A stretch of 64,000 nt of DNA from Saprospiraceae bacterium. Lineage in GTDB: Bacteria; Bacteroidota; Bacteroidia; Chitinophagales; Saprospiraceae. The stretch spans positions 1 through 64,000 of the forward strand of contig JANWXM010000005.1 of assembly GCA_025055285.1 (NCBI GenBank). Direction: 5' to 3'. Of this stretch, positions 1 through 9,453 are shown in pieces. Each line of letters begins with the position of its first letter. Position 1 is the stretch's first letter. The position numbers and the translations under genes are program-made. The notes beneath the pieces are model-generated. The model was not told the DNA's origin and made no database searches. It saw nothing but the letters and a program-made list of their open reading frames with translations.

Positions 1-156
1 ACTGCATCTTTGCTAGTAGTTATGAGGGTGAAAAGCAACATCGTTCCGCTAACTCTACTTTCCCGTCTATACTCCCTATGCGGTCGTACGGCGGGAAAGT
101 GGGCGTTCCATGCAATTTCAGTAAAACCATCTTATCACACCAAAACTTCTGATGGC

Positions 157-1688
157 ATGAAAAGAACGTCCATTTTCTCAGTGTTTTCTATTCTCCTCTT
201 GCTAACACTTAATATTTCCCTAGATGCGCAAGGAATCTATTTCCATGACCAACAGCCCTGTGGAGTTTCGGCAGATATACCGGAAGGCTCTCAGGATTTG
301 CCCGAGGGGTATGTTCCCATCTGCACAGACCCTACTCGTATTAGGTACATTCGCGTTGCTGTGCATTTTTTGCTTCCAGGCAAGATCATCAAGCGAGAAT
401 TACGAGATTGCGACGCCAATAGCACGACCATCAATTACATAGGACTGGGAAACTTTACTGAAAGTGGCGATGGCTTCTCCAATAGCGGATATAACGGCTA
501 CAAGAGGGCAGAAGACATTATTAATCAAGCAAATGCAGAATTAGACGATAACGCAGACCAATGGCGAAAAGCAAATGATTCATTAGTGCAAAATCCACCC
601 TTGAATATAAGTTATCCGCCCACCCCTCCAGAAATAAAAGTTCGTTATTTACTTACGGGTATGTGTTTAACAATGACTATTTTAAATATGTACAGCCTGC
701 TTGTCGGAATTGGTCTTTGATTTACTCAGGATCGCTGCTTAATCACGAGATAGGGCATACGTTGAGTCTAAGGCATACCTGGAACGAAGACGATGGTTGT
801 TTAGATACACCTTTGGGCAACCTTTATGACGAATACAAAAATGGAGTATGCACATTGAATCAACGCGCTAATTGCTGGGGTTATGACCCATCAATACCCA
901 CTTGTCCTGGCAGTAATAAGGGCAAGCCCTGCGATGAATGGTACAAGATATCTAACAACATGATGGACTACAATCAGTATGCGCCTCATGCTGTAACGGA
1001 GTGCCAAATTGCCCGAATGAACGCTGACCTGACTAATGCAGGCAACAGATTTATACACTCGTGCAATGGTTGCATGCCTTCTGTCGCCTTCTTCCAATTA
1101 CCCGATGTTTATTACCTGTGCCCTTCCTCGCCCCCTACCGGAGCATTGTTCCTGAACGGAACGGCTTCTTTCAATGAAAACAGGTGGCTGATAGACATTT
1201 GCGAGGTTGATCCAGCCAACCCGAGCGTTTGTCTGGGTAACAATATTAACACGGGCTGGAACATTGGCCAGGTGGGGAGAGTCAATCTGTCTAGCTTTTA
1301 TACTTTCCAGCCCAACAAACACTATAGAGTGAAACTCATTGTGGACAACTCTGACTGCCCACCCAGCAGCGAATTCACTAAAGTTATCGAGGTCAAAAAC
1401 TGTATCGAGCCGGAATACCCTCCTCATGAGTCTTCTCTTCAGTTTGCCGCCACAAATCCGTTTAGCGATCATCTGACTGTGTTCTACACGGCCAGTATTC
1501 CAGGAAATCTGCAAATTCGTTTGTTAAATGTTAATACTGGGTCTATTTCCATCCTATTGCCTGATACAGAAATAGAGCCGGGCGAGTATCAATTTTATCA
1601 GGAAAGCAGTGCGATTAGTTCTGGAACATACTCACTTCAACTCCTTTTCAATAATTATCTTTTTGCTAAAACAATTGTAAAGCCATGA
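157..1688 (+). pseudogene. M43-family (cytophagalysin-like) secreted zinc metalloprotease, frameshifted
   Basis: The ATG at 157 opens a clear signal peptide (MKRTSIFSVFSILLLLTLN, cleavage near LDAQ). The N-terminal part reads in one frame to the stop at 718-720. Homologous sequence continues in another frame from about 663 to 1688. The zinc site HEIGHTLSLRH (HExxHxxxxxH, first His codon at 744) and the downstream Met-turn stretch SNNMMDYNQY lie in the second frame. Neither half alone is a complete enzyme. The join falls around 655-666, where KVRYLLTG should run into VFNNDYF; a shift of -1 or +2 is needed. The C-terminus (about the last 80 residues, ending GTYSLQLLFNNYLFAKTIVKP-like) is a T9SS sorting domain. 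The family cleaves extracellular proteins (M43, pappalysin type). The next gene overlaps its end by 4 bp. It may be a true pseudogene, a sequencing indel or, less likely, recoding. Family assignment is secure; the state of the gene is uncertain. Confidence 0.75.
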
Positions 1689-2578
1689 GGACGCTCTTTA
1701 TATTTCTCGCGGGTTGCTGCACAACTGTTTTAATGGCTCAACAGCAACCACAATTCATTATGCCTATCTGGTTTGAAGATAGTCGTGGTAACAAGGATAC
1801 GGTCTGGGTGGGTGGCGACCCAAGTGCATCAAGTCAAAATATAAATCCTCAATTTGGGGAAATTGCCATCACTGCGCCATTCGACAGCGTATTTGAAGTC
1901 AGAGCAGTACATACAGATGATGGTAACTGGAAAACCTCTAAAACGATTGTTGAGTTAAATGACTCGCCTGGCCAATGTTACCTCCCCGCCAGTACTCGAT
2001 TGATGTTTCACGTAAAATACCCACCCGTGAAGATATCGTGGGATACGACGATTCTGGCAACGAATTACCCCTGTAATATCAATACGATATTGACTCCTGA
2101 TCAGTTTGTATCCTTATTGGAGAACTGGTATGAAGCGAGGATTATTCACTGCATGATGACGCGGCAAAGCATCGAGATTAGCAACTTGTTTCCAATTCCT
2201 CCGCCGGATCAATTGGAGCATCCTTTTGAGGTGGAAGGAGAGGGCATAAAGGTATTACCCGGCCTGTGGTTCGTCGGTTTTTGGGATTTTCCACATTGTT
2301 ACACTACCCTGTCAAGTTCAGAAGTTGACCTGCAGCAGCAGGTTGTTGTATCGCCCAATCCCGTTAAGGATTATCTTCGCATATCGAACCAATCAGGCCT
2401 TGATGTTACCTCAGTCCGAGTAGTGCGTTTGGACGGGCAAACGGTTTATTTATGGGTAGATAATAACAGGAACGATTGGATAGAAACTCCTACGAACGGC
2501 CTGGCTTCTGGATTTTATTTTGTTCAAGTAGTTTTGGAAAATGGAGTGATGATAACGAGAAAGATAATCAAAGAATAA
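1685..2578 (+). CDS. Secreted hypothetical protein with T9SS C-terminal sorting domain
   Basis: This 297-residue protein starts with a short signal peptide (MRTLFIFLAGCCTTVLMAQ). I do not recognise the central 200 residues. The last 75 residues have the type A sorting-domain pattern: VVVSPNPVKDYLRI, then a beta-strand LDGQTVY region, LASGFYFVQV and a basic end (TRKIIKE). That implies export by Sec and then by the type IX system to the surface or medium. The ATG overlaps the stop of the preceding metalloprotease (ATGA-type overlap), so the two are probably co-transcribed and may act together. The gene is followed directly by an IS remnant. Confidence 0.75.
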   Translation: MRTLFIFLAGCCTTVLMAQQQPQFIMPIWFEDSRGNKDTVWVGGDPSASSQNINPQFGEIAITAPFDSVFEVRAVHTDDGNWKTSKTIVELNDSPGQCYLPASTRLMFHVKYPPVKISWDTTILATNYPCNINTILTPDQFVSLLENWYEARIIHCMMTRQSIEISNLFPIPPPDQLEHPFEVEGEGIKVLPGLWFVGFWDFPHCYTTLSSSEVDLQQQVVVSPNPVKDYLRISNQSGLDVTSVRVVRLDGQTVYLWVDNNRNDWIETPTNGLASGFYFVQVVLENGVMITRKIIKE

Positions 2579-2583
2579 AAGCA

Positions 2584-2890
2584 TCAGTACTTCGTAAAGA
2601 AATTGGCCTATCCGATTTGAAAATGTTGAGATAAAAACCTTGAATACCACTTCAATATGTCGCTGACCGCCGTGTCCGTTGCCAAAGCCGTCCACCACCT
2701 GTCCAAGGGCAAAAGCCTGCGGGGGCCGTTCTCGATGGCCGACGTTAAAACCCAGTATTTCAATGAACTAATGATCAACCGAATTTTTGACGTGTTCGCT
2801 AAGTTCCCGAACCTCACCAAAAATCATCCCGAAATCCAAAAGCTATATAACCTTGGAAAAATCGCAGCCTAATTCTTTACGAACCATTGA
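2584..2890 (+). mobile_element. Internally deleted IS remnant (MITE-like), same family as the copy at 35680-37010
   Basis: The left end (from about 2584, containing cttcgtaaagaaattgg) and the right end (to about 2890, containing cctaattctttacgaac) are imperfect inverted repeats sharing ttcgtaaagaa. The first ~58 bp match the start of the 35680-37010 element, read on its coding strand. The last ~235 bp match its transposase 3' end. About 1 kb of transposase is missing, with the deletion join near 2630-2645. No clear target-site duplication is visible. The right end abuts the thiolase stop codon. Exact ends are inferred from aligning the two copies by eye. Confidence 0.7.
2657..2872 (+). pseudogene. 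Transposase C-terminal fragment (DDE-type, IS4-like)
   Basis: The 71-codon reading frame matches the last 70 residues of the broken transposase at 35698-36963. Shared blocks are LTAVSVAKAVH, PFSM-DVKTQ, NLTKNHPEI and the terminal LGKIAA. It lacks the catalytic region, so it cannot be active. It may still lie inside an element that could be mobilised in trans if an intact copy exists elsewhere. Confidence 0.75.
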
Positions 2891-2892
2891 AT

Positions 2893-4071
2893 TTATATAC
2901 GTTCGATGACGATAGCTGTGGCACCTCCACCGCCATTACAAATGGCAGCAAGTCCTATAGTACCGTCCTTGTGTCTCAAGATGTTATTCAGAGTAGTTAC
3001 AATACGCGCGCCCGAAGCGCCCAAGGGATGGCCTAAGGAAACGGCACCACCGAACACGTTGGTTCTCTCGTGAGCAATGTCGAGCAATCGCTCAAAAACT
3101 AGGGCTACAACAGCAAAGGCTTCGTTGACCTCGAAGAAGTCGATATCAGATTTTTCGACACCAGCCATTTTCATGGCTTTGGGAGCAGCCAAAGTGGGCG
3201 AGGTGGTAAACCATTCTGGCTCCTGTTCGGCATCGGCAAAACCGCGGATTTTAGCCAATGGCTTCAGACCATATGTTTGCACCGCCTTTGCACTGGCGAG
3301 AATGACGGCAGCAGCGCCGTCATTGATGGTGCTGGCATTGGCTGCCGTCACTGTGCCATCAGGAGTAAAAGCTGGACGTAGCGTAGGAATTTTGTCAAAA
3401 CTAACTTTCTTGTACTCTTCATCTTCAGTGACAAGTAGTGGCTCGCCCTTGCGCTGCGGTACGGCCACGGGAACAATCTCGTCTTTTAAAAAACCTGATT
3501 CAGCAGCGGCTGCGGCGCGTTTATAAGAGTCTATGGCGAAAGCGTCTTGTTCTTCGCGAGTAATGCCATATTTGGCCGCAGTGGCATCTGCACACACGCC
3601 CATTGCCTTTTGGTGGTATACATCGGTAAGGCCATCTTTGGCCAAGCCATCCACAAGTTCGCCATGGCCATACTTGTACCCCCATCGAGCATTCGGGACG
3701 TAGTAGGGAATTTGAGACATATTCTCCATGCCTCCAGCTACAACGATCTCGTTGATGCCCAGCATAATGCTCTGAGCACCAAGGGTAATGGCTTTCATGC
3801 CCGAAGCACAAACTTTGTTGATGGTCGTGCATGGAACGTGGACCGGCACCCCAGCAAAAACAGCAGCCTGGCGTGCAGGCGCTTGCCCTAAGTTGGCGCT
3901 GACGACGTTGCCCATAAGCACCTCGTTGACCCATTCAGGCTGAACATTAGCTTTTTCCAAAGCACCTTTGATAGCAGCAGCGCCTAAGTGTGTAGCGCTT
4001 ACGCCAGCCAACGCACCACCAAAGCTACCGATAGGCGTGCGCACGGCCGCCACAATGAAAACCTCTTTCAT
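2893..4071 (-). CDS. Acetyl-CoA C-acetyltransferase (thiolase)
   Basis: At 392 residues this is full length for a biosynthetic-type thiolase. It condenses two acetyl-CoA to acetoacetyl-CoA, or cleaves 3-ketoacyl-CoA in the reverse direction. The nucleophile Cys88 lies in NKVCASGMKA. His348 is in GHPLGASGAR and the second catalytic Cys378 in AICNGGGGA. The N-terminus (MKEVFIVAAVRTPIGSFGG) supports the start at 4071. It stands alone on the minus strand, divergent from the cbb3 oxidase cluster, with no other beta-oxidation or ketone-body gene beside it, so degradative or biosynthetic direction cannot be decided. Its stop is only 2 bp from the IS remnant. Confidence 0.93.
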   Translation of the reverse strand: MKEVFIVAAVRTPIGSFGGALAGVSATHLGAAAIKGALEKANVQPEWVNEVLMGNVVSANLGQAPARQAAVFAGVPVHVPCTTINKVCASGMKAITLGAQSIMLGINEIVVAGGMENMSQIPYYVPNARWGYKYGHGELVDGLAKDGLTDVYHQKAMGVCADATAAKYGITREEQDAFAIDSYKRAAAAAESGFLKDEIVPVAVPQRKGEPLLVTEDEEYKKVSFDKIPTLRPAFTPDGTVTAANASTINDGAAAVILASAKAVQTYGLKPLAKIRGFADAEQEPEWFTTSPTLAAPKAMKMAGVEKSDIDFFEVNEAFAVVALVFERLLDIAHERTNVFGGAVSLGHPLGASGARIVTTLNNILRHKDGTIGLAAICNGGGGATAIVIERI

Positions 4072-4281
4072 GGTGAATAAACTTATTCTTTAGAACAGGC
4101 GCGAAAGTAGCGCTTTTAGGGCTTTCCTAGCGCGAAAAACACCTCTCTGTCCGCACCTGTCCTCAAAAAAGCGCTGTTTCGAAATCGCTTTGAGGAATGT
4201 CATTTATCGTTTTGACGACCATCATTCACGGGCCGATGACCTCAAGCGCATCTTGCGCTCGATTTTAAAGAGGCGAAAGCG

Positions 4282-4494
4282 ATGGAAGTTATTTTTATCC
4301 TCATTCTCATCAGTTTAGTAATAGCTGCAGGATTCTTGCTAGCCTACATATGGGCTATGCGAACAGGTCAATACGACGACGATTACACACCCGCAGTGCG
4401 CATGCTTTTCGACGATGAGCTAAAGGAGGAGACTACAATGAGCAACAGCCAAAAGCCGACTTCGAAACAGCTTGTACACAAACAATCGAAATAA
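4282..4494 (+). CDS. ccoS: cbb3-type cytochrome oxidase assembly protein CcoS
   Basis: This 70-residue protein has one N-terminal membrane helix (VIFILILISLVIAAGFLLAYI) followed by WAMRTGQYDD and an acidic segment containing RMLFDDE, the CcoS pattern. CcoS is needed for cofactor insertion into cbb3 oxidase. It is the first gene of the oxidase cluster, 18 bp before ccoNO. CcoS genes commonly follow the copper ATPase gene ccoI, which is absent here: upstream lies the divergent thiolase. The C-terminal 20 residues are polar and look disordered. Confidence 0.9.
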   Translation: MEVIFILILISLVIAAGFLLAYIWAMRTGQYDDDYTPAVRMLFDDELKEETTMSNSQKPTSKQLVHKQSK

Positions 4495-4512
4495 CGAATA
4501 CAACGAAAGCGT

Positions 4513-6657
4513 ATGAGTCGCATCGAACAATTTCATTACGACAACCGCATCGTGCGAGCCTTTGGCATTGCGGCATTTGTCTTTGCCCTAATTGGGATGT
4601 TGGTAGGTTTAATTCTGGCCTTCCAGCTTATTTTTCCCGACTTGAACTTGAGCCAATACGGTATCCCGTACACTTCCTTTGGACGTCTGCGCCCCCTGCA
4701 TACGAATGCCGTGATTTTCGCCTTCATCGGTAATGGCATCTTCATGGGCGTCTATTACTCGCTGCAACGGCTCCTGAAAACGCGAATGTTTAGCGACACC
4801 CTCTCATGGATCCATTTCTGGGGGTGGCAAATCATCATCCTATTAGCCGCCGTATCGCTGCCCGCAGGGCTTACCACGAGTAGCGAGTATGCTGAGCTTA
4901 TTTGGCCGATTGACGTCCTTATCACCATAGTTTGGGTGGTGTTTGGCATTAACATGTTCGGCACCATTCTTAAGCGCCGCGAAAATCATTTATATGTGGC
5001 TATCTGGTTCTATATTGCTACGTGGGTCACGGTAGCCGTTTTACATATCGTACGCAGCTTCGAATTGCCTTACTCCCTTCTGGGCAGCTATCCCCTCTTT
5101 GCAGGTGTACAGGATGCCTTGGTACAATGGTGGTATGGACACAATGCTGTGGCGTTTTTCCTGACCACACCCTATCTGGGGATTATGTATTATTTCCTAC
5201 CCAAAGCGGCTAATCGGCCGGTATATTCTTATCGGCTTTCAATAATTCACTTCTGGGCCTTGATCTTCATCTACATCTGGGCCGGGCCGCATCACTTGTT
5301 GTATTCTGCCATGCCCGACTGGGTGCAGTCCTTGGGTACGGTGTTTTCAGTAATGCTCATCGCTCCGTCGTGGGGCGGTATGCTTAATGGCCTACTCACG
5401 CTGCGCGGAGCGTGGGATCGCGTCCGTCAAGATCCTGTACTAAAGTTCTTTGTAGTGGCAGTCACAGCTTACGGCATGGCTACATTTGAAGGCCCTATGC
5501 TCTCCGTGAAGAGCGTAAATGCCATTAGCCACTTCACCGATTGGACAATTGCACATGCCCATGTAGGCGCTTTAGGGTGGAACGGTTTCCTCACGTTTGG
5601 CATGCTATATTGGTTGTGGCCGCGCATGTACCGCACGCAGCTGTACTCGACGAAGCTGGCTAACGTCCATTTCTGGATGGGCACACTGGGCATCATATTC
5701 TACGCTATCCCTATGTATTGGTCGGGATGGACGCAAAGTTTAATGTGGAAAGAATTTACAGCCTATGGTACGCTGGCTTGGGGTAATTTCTTAGATACGG
5801 TCTTGCAAATCATTCCGATGTACGCTATTCGCGCGCTGGGTGGGACGCTGTATTTTGTAAGTGTTTGTGTAGGCGTATATAATCTGTACAAGACAGCCCA
5901 GCAAGGCTCTTTCGTAGCCAACGAAGCTGCTGAAGCTCCTGCTCGCCAGCCGCTCGTAGCAGTAGCAGGCCAGTATTGGCATAAGTGGCTTGAGGGGCGT
6001 CCGATGCAGATGCTGTTGTGGAGCACTATCCTCATCTCAATCGGAGGTATTGTGCAGATTATTCCAATGGTCTTCATCGAAAGCCAGGTGCCCAAAATTT
6101 CTACCGTTAAACCATACACGCCATTAGAGCTGGCAGGACGCGACATTTACATCCGAGAAGGGTGCGTAAATTGCCATTCGCAGTTGATCCGACCTTTCCG
6201 CAGTGAAACAGAGCGCTACGGCGAATACTCTAAATCGGGCGAATTCATTTACGACCGGCCTTTCTTGTGGGGGAGCAAGCGTACAGGACCAGACCTCCAT
6301 CGGGAGGGCGGGAAATACCCCGACCGTTGGCATTATGACCACATGATCGACCCGCGAACTATGTCGCCAGGCTCGATCATGCCGCAATATCCACTACTGG
6401 CAGAGAATGAATTAGACTTAAGTGAATTGCCCGCAAAAATTGCTGTTCTGCGCAAGCTGGGTACCCCTTATCCGAAGGGTTTTGAAAAACGCACTATTGC
6501 AGAAGCTCGGGCTCAGGCCCGCGAAGTTGCGGAGAGACTGCGCAGCCAGGGGGTCAAAAAAGAAGGGCTGGAAAACAAAGAAATCGTGGCATTGATTGCC
6601 TACCTGCAGCGATTGGGCACCGATATCAAAGTAAAAGGAGAAGAGCAGAACCAATAA
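4513..6657 (+). CDS. ccoNO: Fused cbb3 cytochrome c oxidase subunits I and II (CcoN-CcoO)
   Basis: This 714-residue fusion of CcoN and CcoO is the known Bacteroidetes arrangement. Residues 1 to about 470 are the multi-helix haem-copper core: LRPLHTNAV and IAHAHVGALGWNG carry haem-ligand histidines, and YGHNAVAFFLT plus GPHHLLYS carry the CuB histidines. After a linker and one more helix (MLLWSTILISIGGIVQIIP) comes the CcoO part with its c-haem site EGCVNCHSQ (Cys551, Cys554, His555) and the CcoO-like GSKRTGPDL and MPQYP stretches. The enzyme reduces oxygen to water with cytochrome c electrons and pumps protons, usually with high oxygen affinity. A CcoQ gene follows 53 bp downstream. Confidence 0.97.
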   Translation: MSRIEQFHYDNRIVRAFGIAAFVFALIGMLVGLILAFQLIFPDLNLSQYGIPYTSFGRLRPLHTNAVIFAFIGNGIFMGVYYSLQRLLKTRMFSDTLSWIHFWGWQIIILLAAVSLPAGLTTSSEYAELIWPIDVLITIVWVVFGINMFGTILKRRENHLYVAIWFYIATWVTVAVLHIVRSFELPYSLLGSYPLFAGVQDALVQWWYGHNAVAFFLTTPYLGIMYYFLPKAANRPVYSYRLSIIHFWALIFIYIWAGPHHLLYSAMPDWVQSLGTVFSVMLIAPSWGGMLNGLLTLRGAWDRVRQDPVLKFFVVAVTAYGMATFEGPMLSVKSVNAISHFTDWTIAHAHVGALGWNGFLTFGMLYWLWPRMYRTQLYSTKLANVHFWMGTLGIIFYAIPMYWSGWTQSLMWKEFTAYGTLAWGNFLDTVLQIIPMYAIRALGGTLYFVSVCVGVYNLYKTAQQGSFVANEAAEAPARQPLVAVAGQYWHKWLEGRPMQMLLWSTILISIGGIVQIIPMVFIESQVPKISTVKPYTPLELAGRDIYIREGCVNCHSQLIRPFRSETERYGEYSKSGEFIYDRPFLWGSKRTGPDLHREGGKYPDRWHYDHMIDPRTMSPGSIMPQYPLLAENELDLSELPAKIAVLRKLGTPYPKGFEKRTIAEARAQAREVAERLRSQGVKKEGLENKEIVALIAYLQRLGTDIKVKGEEQNQ

Positions 6658-6710
6658 AGTGCAAAAAGCAAGCTATTACCCACCTATTCTCAACTTAATC
6701 TTTGATAACG

Positions 6711-6869
6711 ATGTATAAATATTTGCTCCAATCGGTTGAAGGCATCAATAGATTTGGCATTACGGCCCTACTTCTATTTTTTGGTATCTTTTGCCTAGTG
6801 CTGTTCCGAGTCTTCTTCACAAAAAAGAGCCTATGGGAAGAAAAGGGCCGCATTCCATTGGAGGAGTAA
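6711..6869 (+). CDS. ccoQ: CcoQ-like small subunit of cbb3 oxidase
   Basis: This 52-residue protein, MYKYLLQSVEGINRFG to IPLEE, lies between ccoNO and ccoP. It has one hydrophobic helix (GITALLLFFGIFCLVLFRVFF) followed by a charged tail (KKSLWEEKGRIPLEE). This is the position, size and topology of CcoQ/FixQ, which stabilises the oxidase complex. The start is the ATG at 6711, with ataacg just before it and no strong Shine-Dalgarno, as is usual in this phylum. It ends 29 bp before the ccoP start. Sequence conservation in CcoQ is low, so the call rests on context and topology. Confidence 0.82.
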   Translation: MYKYLLQSVEGINRFGITALLLFFGIFCLVLFRVFFTKKSLWEEKGRIPLEE

Positions 6870-6898
6870 ATTTTTCAAAAACGATTAAAAATACGCGC

Positions 6899-7864
6899 AT
6901 GAAACTCATTCGTAATATTCTTCTGCTGTTTATCCTCTTGGCGATAACAGAACAAAGCTGGAGCCAAGCAGTGGAAAATGCTGCTTCTTCGGAGGCAGGA
7001 ACGTCTCCTCTTCCTGGCATTATGACGACTGTTTTAGTGTCGGCTGCTGCGCTTCTGTTCATTGTGGCTCTAATTTATATGATTCGTGTAAATCAATTCC
7101 TGTACAGGCGCGTACTGGAATTAGAGGCGGCAAGAGCAGGCGTAGTTCTACCACAGCCACCGCTAAAGGTCGCTGTTCCGCAAGTACAGGAGAGTTTCTG
7201 GACGCGCATGCGGAAGAAGTACTGGGAGGACCCGGTGCCTATCGAACGGGAGGCCGAAATTTTGTTCCACCACAACTACGATGGCATTCGCGAGCTTGAC
7301 AACCGGCTACCACCCTGGTGGGTAAATCTTTTCATTATTACCATAATATGGTCGGCCCTGTATATGTTCTACTATCATTGGGGCGGCGGAGGCCCATCCT
7401 CTCTCGACGAATACAACGAGGAAATGGAGCGGGCAAAGAAGGAAATCGCCGTTGCCATGGCTGGAGCTGCCAACGCTGTAGACGAGAATAATGTGAAGGC
7501 CTTAACGGAAAGCAGTGCCCTAGCAGAGGGTGAACTCATTTTTAAGAATTCCTGTGCCGCCTGTCACGGTCAGTTGGGAGAGGGCGGAGTAGGACCCAAC
7601 CTTACCGACGACTACTGGTTGCACGGCGGGGGTATAAAGAATGTATTCAAAGTCATCAAATATGGAGTGCCTGAAAAAGGCATGATCGCCTGGCAAAGCC
7701 AACTAACCCCTGCCGACATACAAAAGGTAGCCTCTTATATCCTTACTCTGCGAGGTACCAACCCGCCTAATGGTAAGGAGCCGCAGGGAGTGCTATGGAA
7801 AGAGGAGGATGAAAGCAAAGGAGAAAGCGTCACCCCATCCACCCATGAAGGTGCAGGCAGCTAA
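6899..7864 (+). CDS. ccoP: cbb3 cytochrome c oxidase subunit III (CcoP), single c-haem
   Basis: I place the start at the ATG at 6899 (MKLIRNILLLFILLAITEQ), giving 321 residues with a signal-like first helix; the frame is open further upstream but overlaps ccoQ. Helices follow at about residues 40-62 and 140-160 (VNLFIITIIWSALYMFYYHW, after the FixP-type N-terminal region with NRLPPWWVN). The C-terminal cytochrome c domain has one haem site, SCAACHG (Cys219, Cys222, His223), with GVGPNL and GMIAWQSQL providing the distal Met region. Proteobacterial CcoP has two haem sites; only one CxxCH is present here. It passes electrons from donors to CcoO. Confidence 0.94.
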   Translation: MKLIRNILLLFILLAITEQSWSQAVENAASSEAGTSPLPGIMTTVLVSAAALLFIVALIYMIRVNQFLYRRVLELEAARAGVVLPQPPLKVAVPQVQESFWTRMRKKYWEDPVPIEREAEILFHHNYDGIRELDNRLPPWWVNLFIITIIWSALYMFYYHWGGGGPSSLDEYNEEMERAKKEIAVAMAGAANAVDENNVKALTESSALAEGELIFKNSCAACHGQLGEGGVGPNLTDDYWLHGGGIKNVFKVIKYGVPEKGMIAWQSQLTPADIQKVASYILTLRGTNPPNGKEPQGVLWKEEDESKGESVTPSTHEGAGS

Positions 7865-7931
7865 AACCACAAAGTGAAATTAGCAAAAGTCCAGGTAAGC
7901 ATAGTCCCAGGGACAAAAGAGGCGTCATACC

Positions 7932-9416
7932 ATGACCGACGTAAGAAATACACGGCCAGAAGTGGTGGAGGATACGGAAAGTTTCCGCGACTCTATTTCT
8001 ACAGTAGACGCGCAAGGAAGGCGCATTTGGATTTACCCAAAGCAGCCCCAGGGCCGTTACTACACAGCGCGCAAATGGACGACAGCGGTTTTCGTTGCGC
8101 TCTTCTTGGTCATGCCGTTCATAAAGATCGATGGCGAGCAGTTCTTGCTGCTCAATGTAATCGAACGCAAGTTTGTGCTTTTCGGTATGGTGTTCAGCCC
8201 TCAAGATTTTCACCTCTTTGTGCTGGTGATGCTCACCTTTTTTGTGTTCATCATCCTATTTACAGTCGTTTACGGGCGTCTGTTTTGCGGCTGGGTATGC
8301 CCCCAAACAGTATTTATGGAAATGATTTTTCGTCGGATTGAATACTGGATAGAGGGCGATGCCGGCGAGCAGCGGCGGCTAGATAAAGCGCCCTGGACTG
8401 CAGAGAAAATCCGAAAAAAAGGGCTCAAGCATGCCCTTTTTTTCGGAATTGCCGTGCTGACGTCCAACTACTTCTTGGCTTACATTATTGGAATGGACGA
8501 AGTGTTGCGCATCATTAGCGAGCCGCTGTCGAAGCACTGGGTAGGCTTCCTGGGTGTGTTGACTTTTTCGGGTGTATTTTACTTTGTATTTGCCCGTCTG
8601 CGTGAGCAAGTATGTACTACCATCTGTCCTTATGGACGCCTTCAGGGAGTTCTTTTAGTGAAGGATACAATCGTTGTAGCCTACGACTACGTGCGGGGGG
8701 AGCCTCGCGCCAAAATGCGCAAAAACAGAGAGAGCTCCTTCAAAAGAAGCGTTGTTCAATCTGTGCAAGGCTCTGCCAATAATGTCGAAATGGTGCGCAC
8801 TACGGGCGACTGCATTGATTGCCATTTGTGCGTAGCGGTATGCCCTACTGCAATTGACATTCGAAACGGCACCCAGCTAGAGTGCATTAACTGCACTGCA
8901 TGCATAGATGCATGTGATCAAGTAATGGATAAAATTGGACGCCCTCGCGGACTCATCCGTTACGATTCAATGACAGGCATTGAAAGCGGACGAAGGCGCA
9001 TATTTACTCCGCGAGTGCTTGCTTATACCGCTGTGCTTCTTACTCTCGTCTCTCTAGATGTCGTCCTACTTGCCGAGCGAGGTCTCGTAGAGGCGATTAT
9101 TCTTCGCTCTCCGGGCCAAACTTATCAAGAAAGGAGTGGCAGTCGGATAACGAACCTGTATACATTTACCTTCATAAGTAAAGCCAACCGGGACTTACCT
9201 GTCGAGCTGCGTCTCGTCTCTCCGCCAGGCGATATTCAAGTTGTCGGGCAAAAAACGATCACTCTGCCGAAAGGTAAAACGCAAAAGGGAGCCTTCTTTG
9301 TCGAGGTGGAAAAATCTCAACTAAAAGGCCGCAAAACACCTGTCGTCATTGAAATATGGTCAGAAGGCAAAAAGATTGACCGCGTGAAAACAGCTTTTAT
9401 GGGACCAGAAGAGTGA
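7932..9416 (+). CDS. ccoG: cytochrome c oxidase accessory protein CcoG (4Fe-4S, copper-reducing)
   Basis: This 494-residue membrane protein has several helices in its first half and motifs CGWVCPQTVF and CTTICPYGRLQG. A ferredoxin-like double cluster, CIDCHLCVAVCP and CINCTACIDACD, sits near residues 295-335. A further helix near residue 360 precedes a C-terminal Ig-like domain. CcoG is known to reduce Cu(II) for delivery to the CuB site during cbb3 assembly. It sits between ccoP and ccoH, 37 bp before ccoH, in normal cluster order. The ATG at 7932 gives the expected cytoplasmic N-terminus. Confidence 0.95.
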   Translation: MTDVRNTRPEVVEDTESFRDSISTVDAQGRRIWIYPKQPQGRYYTARKWTTAVFVALFLVMPFIKIDGEQFLLLNVIERKFVLFGMVFSPQDFHLFVLVMLTFFVFIILFTVVYGRLFCGWVCPQTVFMEMIFRRIEYWIEGDAGEQRRLDKAPWTAEKIRKKGLKHALFFGIAVLTSNYFLAYIIGMDEVLRIISEPLSKHWVGFLGVLTFSGVFYFVFARLREQVCTTICPYGRLQGVLLVKDTIVVAYDYVRGEPRAKMRKNRESSFKRSVVQSVQGSANNVEMVRTTGDCIDCHLCVAVCPTAIDIRNGTQLECINCTACIDACDQVMDKIGRPRGLIRYDSMTGIESGRRRIFTPRVLAYTAVLLTLVSLDVVLLAERGLVEAIILRSPGQTYQERSGSRITNLYTFTFISKANRDLPVELRLVSPPGDIQVVGQKTITLPKGKTQKGAFFVEVEKSQLKGRKTPVVIEIWSEGKKIDRVKTAFMGPEE

Positions 9417-9453
9417 AAGTACTCGTCATCTGATAAAGATTAAAGGGTCTACT

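Noticed and set aside
1-156. Longer N-terminus for the M43 protease from the ATG near 22
   Set aside because: The ATG at 157 starts a textbook signal peptide; the upstream residues would bury it.
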